Origin: Anoplopoma fimbria
Lineage: Eukaryota > Chordata > Actinopteri > Perciformes > Anoplopomatidae
Direction: 5' to 3'
DNA length: 64,000 nt
Assembly (NCBI RefSeq): GCF_027596085.1
Contig: NC_072449.1
Span: 23,844,522-23,908,521 of the forward strand
Position 1 is the stretch's first letter; each line of letters begins with the position of its first letter. Both the position numbers and the translations under genes were made by a program. Shown one piece after another: positions 59,657 to 64,000 of this stretch. The notes beneath the pieces were generated by a model, which ran no database searches, was not told where the DNA came from, and worked only from the letters and a program-made list of their open reading frames with translations.

Positions 59657-62637
59657 TTAAAAAAAAATCAAAGTCCCATCCATCTGTCTGGGGATGAAAA
59701 TGGAATTGTCCTTTAAAGAGTCGGCGGAGCATTTATTCAAATAAATTAAGAGTTGTCAGAGATGGGATCTTGATAGGAGGTACTTAGGCCTGTAGCGTCC
59801 ATGGCTGTGCAGTCAGTGGGGACAGGTCCATAGAGCAGACTGTGGACCAATCCATCACCGCCAGCAAGGGGGCTTGGGGCCAAGCGCTTGGCTTCTCCCT
59901 TCAGGAAATAATCAGCTTTTAATTTATCACAGATCACATTCATGAGAAGACGGATCACTGCAGGGAGGCCACGTGTGACTAGACCCATCTCCCCAGTCAT
60001 GCTGGAGTGCTTTCGGCTTTTTTAATTTATTCTAATTTGGGTTTTTCCTCATATCTCCATCATTTTGCCAGTTTGAAATAAAGAGACCCTTTACCCTTGT
60101 TAAATTATAGCAATTTGAACATCCTTCCCAGAATATAAAGCTTCCATCTAGGACTCACCAAACAGTTTCTGAAATAGTGTCCACCATTAAGAGCAATTCT
60201 TGTAATACGCCTACACTACATGACATACAGTAGCAATGAACAGAAAGTGGGACAGTGAAGTAGCATCTTTCCCCGTGGAATGGATGGAGCATATGCTATT
60301 ATGTAAGTCAACTCCAGGGTGTCCTAATGGCTTCAGATTTGTTTCTGGTCCCCGTGTGTTGCCACAGTCTGTGCCCTGGCCCCCCAAGGGAGTGTGGATG
60401 ATAAGTAGCATGACTTGAAGGAGCGCAAGAGATGTGATCTACACTAAGGGGGAAGGACACTTCAGCCACATGTCGTCCACCCTCCCCACCGATCACTTTG
60501 CTGATCCCAGGCAGGTTAATCCTTTTATTGTAATGAAGTGAGGAAGCATAATGCACTGTGAATGTGAGATGCTTAATCCAGTGTTGGCATTTTTATGAGG
60601 CGGGAGTAGCCATGGTGACATGGAGAACAGAGTGCTTGAGAGGTACAGGAACACTTCATCAAAACACGACGCTGACATAGCACAACACAGCAGCACACAC
60701 TGGAGAAGGAGATTTGCATTTGTGTCTATGCTTCAGTACGAACTTCTCTTACTTCTATTGCTTTCCCATCCGCATGTTATTGTGTAACTTTGGACCAGCG
60801 GCCTGAAGTCGGTTGCAACAGTTTGTAGCTTTAGACTTGGCATAGTTGTAACAATAGTAACACCTGCTAACTGCCAGTCAGGACAGTTGTGGCCGCAGCA
60901 AACTGTTTAAATACAAGAGTGAAATACTGTATGCATGCTCCACTGTCAAGCTCAACAAAACTTAAAACAAACATCACAGACTTTGACTTGATATGCCTAA
61001 AATGGTAAAGAAGATGGAAGGATTTAGTGTAAATTTGTCAGCAGTTGCTAAGAATTTATGGAAGATCCACGCACAAAACATGTAATGGATCTACAAATAG
61101 CTAGCACAAACCAGTCCATGTCCCATAGAAATAATAAGGCATCTAGCTCCTCATCAGGACAGTATGTTAAGTGCATATGCGGCATGAGATGAACAAGTTT
61201 GCTACCTTTGTGAGCAAAAGCCAATGATTCATCAAAGAATGTGTAATCCCTGTGCCCACTCTTTTTAGTTTGATCCCTCCACTGCTGCGCATGTGTTTTA
61301 CAAAACTCTTAAATGTGTGGGGGCCTACATTAATGCTGAACTCTGGGGTCAGCATCTTTGTTGTTGATACTCAACTTGAATTGAACGATACTCTTAACTC
61401 TATTGTGCGTGGGTGAGCAGTAGTAGTGCAGCAAAATGCATCATTGGTTTTATAGAACCTGTAAAGAATTTTCCTTCATATTGAGAAAATACGGTACAGA
61501 TGAGCAGCTTTTTACTTTATAATAGACATACAGACAGAGAAAGAAAGCAGAGTAGCAATAAATACACAAATGCCAATGAAAGGAAATGTTTTGATTATTT
61601 CAAGTCTGTCTAAATACTCGCATATCTTATGTTGAGAGACAGTGACAGTACCTCTTCTCAAGAGCATCCATAAAGTGACTCCTTTTTAACGCAACTTTGT
61701 GTCAGAAATGAAGGCCATTATCTTGCTCTGTACATTCCCAGGTGCTTCAGTGAATCTACTATTCAGCAGCCTGCATTAATCTTTGTCCTGGTAGTCGAAT
61801 TTAGGTTGTGCAGTGCCCCAAAAGCAAACCTGTGTTTAACCACCAGGATGTGTACCTCCACTGTAGCTAAACAAGTAAACATTTCTTATGCTCCGCTGAG
61901 CGTTTTTCAGTCTTCCCCACACACATCAGTGCAGCAGGCACAGCCACCTCTTTCTTTAAGATGTGTGTTACTGACTTTTTAAGAATCATCAACCACCTCC
62001 CACCCATCGGGACAAGTTAGTGGTGATATTCCAGGACGACGGTGGTCAGACTCAGGTTTTGAACACACAGCATCGAACGCTTATGTTGGCATCCATCTTC
62101 AGCACCACGGCTAGCACCGGCCCTATCAATTAGATTAGATATTTATCATTTAGGTCTTAGTTGAAGGGGGTTTTGTACTAGAGTATATTACATTGAGCGG
62201 TGTAGCAATAAACATCTTTGGCATTCAAGTGAACACAGGTGACGTAGCAGCACAAAGTCAATACATATACACAATATATCCAATATTTGTGCAATTAAAC
62301 TACAGTGTACAGTTAACATTCATAAACACATGTAAATCCCAAATATACACTCAAGAATATTGCCAATGCCCTACTCCAAAATATTGCACAGATGCCCTGC
62401 ACCAAGATACATTATGCTTTTGCTTCATGCTCCGCCTTACCTCTGGTTTGTCAGGCTGAGAATGTGCAGTGCGCCTCAGAAACACAAAAGCAGAAGATGA
62501 AAGAGAAACAGCTTAAGCAGTCAGGAGTAGAGGTCCCAGTCAGAGGTAATAAGAAGTTCATTCTTATTTTCAGAGGCCTCAGACTAGCTTCCCCTTTAGT
62601 TACCTGCTCAGTTTAATCATTTCACCTGTCTCTTGCC
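59657..62637. other. Unique sequence, no gene seen
   Basis: No exon recognised. 62180-62400 is rich in ATATTGCACA/TGTGCAA-type phrases that I have seen in fish repeats, but I cannot assign them. Confidence 0.45.
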
Positions 62638-62717
62638 ATGTGTCCATCTGTGTTATCCAAGAAGTTATCTACATTGTCTGTTCTATTCCGTATAAGTCAC
62701 TATTGGGTTTATCTCTG

Positions 62718-62729
62718 TGCGCATGCGCA
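62718..62729. promoter_or_regulatory. Perfect NRF1 palindrome
   Basis: TGCGCATGCGCA matches the NRF1 consensus YGCGCAYGCGCR at every position. A TATA-like CGTATAAGTC lies 25-35 bp upstream (about 62689), and an ATG follows at 62733. Confidence 0.5.
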
Positions 62730-62732
62730 GTC

Positions 62733-63356
62733 ATGACGATTTTTTTTGGCGCCCTTATGCCTTGCACCGATTTTTTTCTTACATCTGCTATTTGGATTTA
62801 TAATAGCCGTGTTGTTCTGCTCCAAATGCTTGTTCCGATCAAGCAGACAACAAGTAAAGAAGTTGAGAATATGAAGAAGTCCAGTCATGTCCAGTCGGTG
62901 TACCGGCTCCCAGATTGGCTACTCTCTCCTGTCGGACCATCCACCTGCAAAGCTGCCTCGGCCTGGCTAGCTGGCGGCTACCCACAGGCTGTTTGCCAGT
63001 CTGTGCTTTGTTGCCTTTCAAGGAGCTGCGCCATAAAGCAGAATACTTTACTGTGCTTCGTGTTTGCGGAGCATCTCAAGTGTGGTTTTTTTTCTGTCCC
63101 CACCACAGCCAGGAGCCCTGCAGCAGCTTTTTTCCTTATCTGGATCATTTGCACGCCTCTAAGGCACCTTTTTCTTTCAGGATCTGCCGGGCATCATAAC
63201 AATGGTGGCAGAGCTGAGAGGCATCACAATGCCGGCAGAACAACATGCACCTGCTCACAGCTTCTTAGACATCTACCAGCAAGAGCAGCTTGCCAGATTT
63301 CCTTCGCTTTGGTCTCACTTCGGACCTTCACAGAGGCGGCTATTTTTGGGGGTTAA
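62733..63356 (+). CDS. Long open frame of unknown nature
   Basis: Open for about 207 codons from the first ATG, and without stops upstream to at least 62640 (where only a GTG is present). This is the longest open frame in the window. The product has hydrophobic stretches near its start and middle, many Cys and Ala residues, and a His/Arg-rich segment near the end. I recognise no domain. A run of 8 T near the start and a second later give low-complexity Phe patches. It follows the NRF1 palindrome. The sequence around 63198 (ACAATGGTGGCAGAG) resembles an LTR end followed by a primer-binding site, so the segment may belong to an LTR instead of a gene. Overlapping frames of 94 and 76 codons exist, which weakens the case for coding. 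Confidence 0.15.
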   Translation: MTIFFGALMPCTDFFLTSAIWIYNSRVVLLQMLVPIKQTTSKEVENMKKSSHVQSVYRLPDWLLSPVGPSTCKAASAWLAGGYPQAVCQSVLCCLSRSCAIKQNTLLCFVFAEHLKCGFFSVPTTARSPAAAFFLIWIICTPLRHLFLSGSAGHHNNGGRAERHHNAGRTTCTCSQLLRHLPARAACQISFALVSLRTFTEAAIFGG

Positions 63357-63439
63357 CCCAATAGAGACAGCTCTTAAAGGGTCTGCCTACACTCATAGAA
63401 TCGGGAGTTACAAGACGTTACTTAAGAGTTGAGTTTGAC

Positions 63440-64000
63440 TTTAAGTGCTTTTGTCTTGTAGAAATGTCACAAAGAGAAACCACAGGTTTTGAATGACATC
63501 GCCTTGGTTTAGTAGGCATCCAAAAATCAATTTGTGGGCAGTGACTGTTCGGCTGATGGTTCCTGTCTTTTGTGGGAGTTGGTCACTGAGCCAGCAGCAC
63601 TGCTCCTTGTCACAGCCTGATTAATTGGCTTCAATACGTTCAGTCTTCAATGAGTCAGATGAAGAGAGACAATAAGGGCCTTTCAGTGCTCTCAAGCTGA
63701 ATTGGTAGTGAACGCAGAGGAAGCCACTGAATCAAGGCTTGTAAAACATGCTCATTTCCTTTTAATAGGAGCGGGAGGAATAGCCATTGATTGGACTGTG
63801 ATGCATCTTCACATATGTGTTTGCAGTTTCTAGAAAGGAGGGCTCAAATAAATCTTCCTTTATCTCCAATCCGGCCATTCATTAATCAAATGGAACAGGG
63901 TGTTGAATTACGAGTCCAGCTCCCCAACGCTTGCTTCTGGGTTGAGGAGGCCATTGTATTATCATGTATCCCACATTCCCAAACCTAAAACCCCTGGCGA
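63440..64000. other. Unique sequence, no gene seen
   Basis: No recognised exon or transposon up to the window end. Confidence 0.5.

Overview
The window looks like non-coding nuclear DNA of a teleost fish, most likely a percomorph, and probably lies in a long intron or an intergenic region. The reasons are long (CA)n/(TG)n arrays, a full-length V-SINE (Mermaid-like) with target-site duplications, tRNA-derived SINEs ending in the fish L2-type 3' tail, decayed L2/CR1-like LINE fragments, and several interspersed repeats that I recall from perch-like fish genomes. I found no protein-coding exon of a known family, no rRNA gene, no standalone tRNA gene and no CRISPR array. Almost every open reading frame is short and falls in a simple repeat, a transposon or unique sequence without protein character.

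Layout. 1-9 kb: a (CA)n array; two almost identical L2-tailed elements built on 28-bp units, the second nested inside a DNA-transposon-like MITE that carries CCAAT and ETS-like motifs; another old repeat with a ZNF143-type motif; a 21-bp minisatellite. 9-25 kb: mostly unique AT-rich sequence with microsatellites, a palindromic-ended MITE at 14.6-15.0 kb, a G/GA-rich tract at 22.3 kb and scattered copies of a TAACC-rich repeat. 25-36 kb: an antisense LINE fragment (25.8-26.1 kb), copies of a percomorph interspersed repeat, a 56-bp tandem duplication, and another abundant fish repeat at 34.7-35.1 kb. 37-45.5 kb: the most eventful part, with five SINEs in 8 kb (one with a (TG)n array inside, one V-SINE, three of one tRNA-derived family), an 18-bp perfect hairpin, and a SINE sitting exactly between two about 210-bp direct repeats. 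A CpG-dense segment with a good splice donor (43.84-44.78 kb) is the best candidate promoter or first exon. 45.5-64 kb: unique sequence, a 93-bp (TG)n array, a nested repeat block containing a second antisense LINE fragment (53.5-54.25 kb), an exact 48-bp tandem duplication, and near the end a perfect NRF1 palindrome just upstream of the longest open frame (about 207 codons from ATG).

No genes can be seen working together. The coherent story is retroposition: the tRNA-derived SINEs and the 28-bp-unit elements end in the same tail, typical of fish L2-clade LINEs, and L2/CR1-like reverse transcriptase remnants are present in the same window. Family names rest on recognition of motifs and remembered consensus sequences and were not checked against a database.
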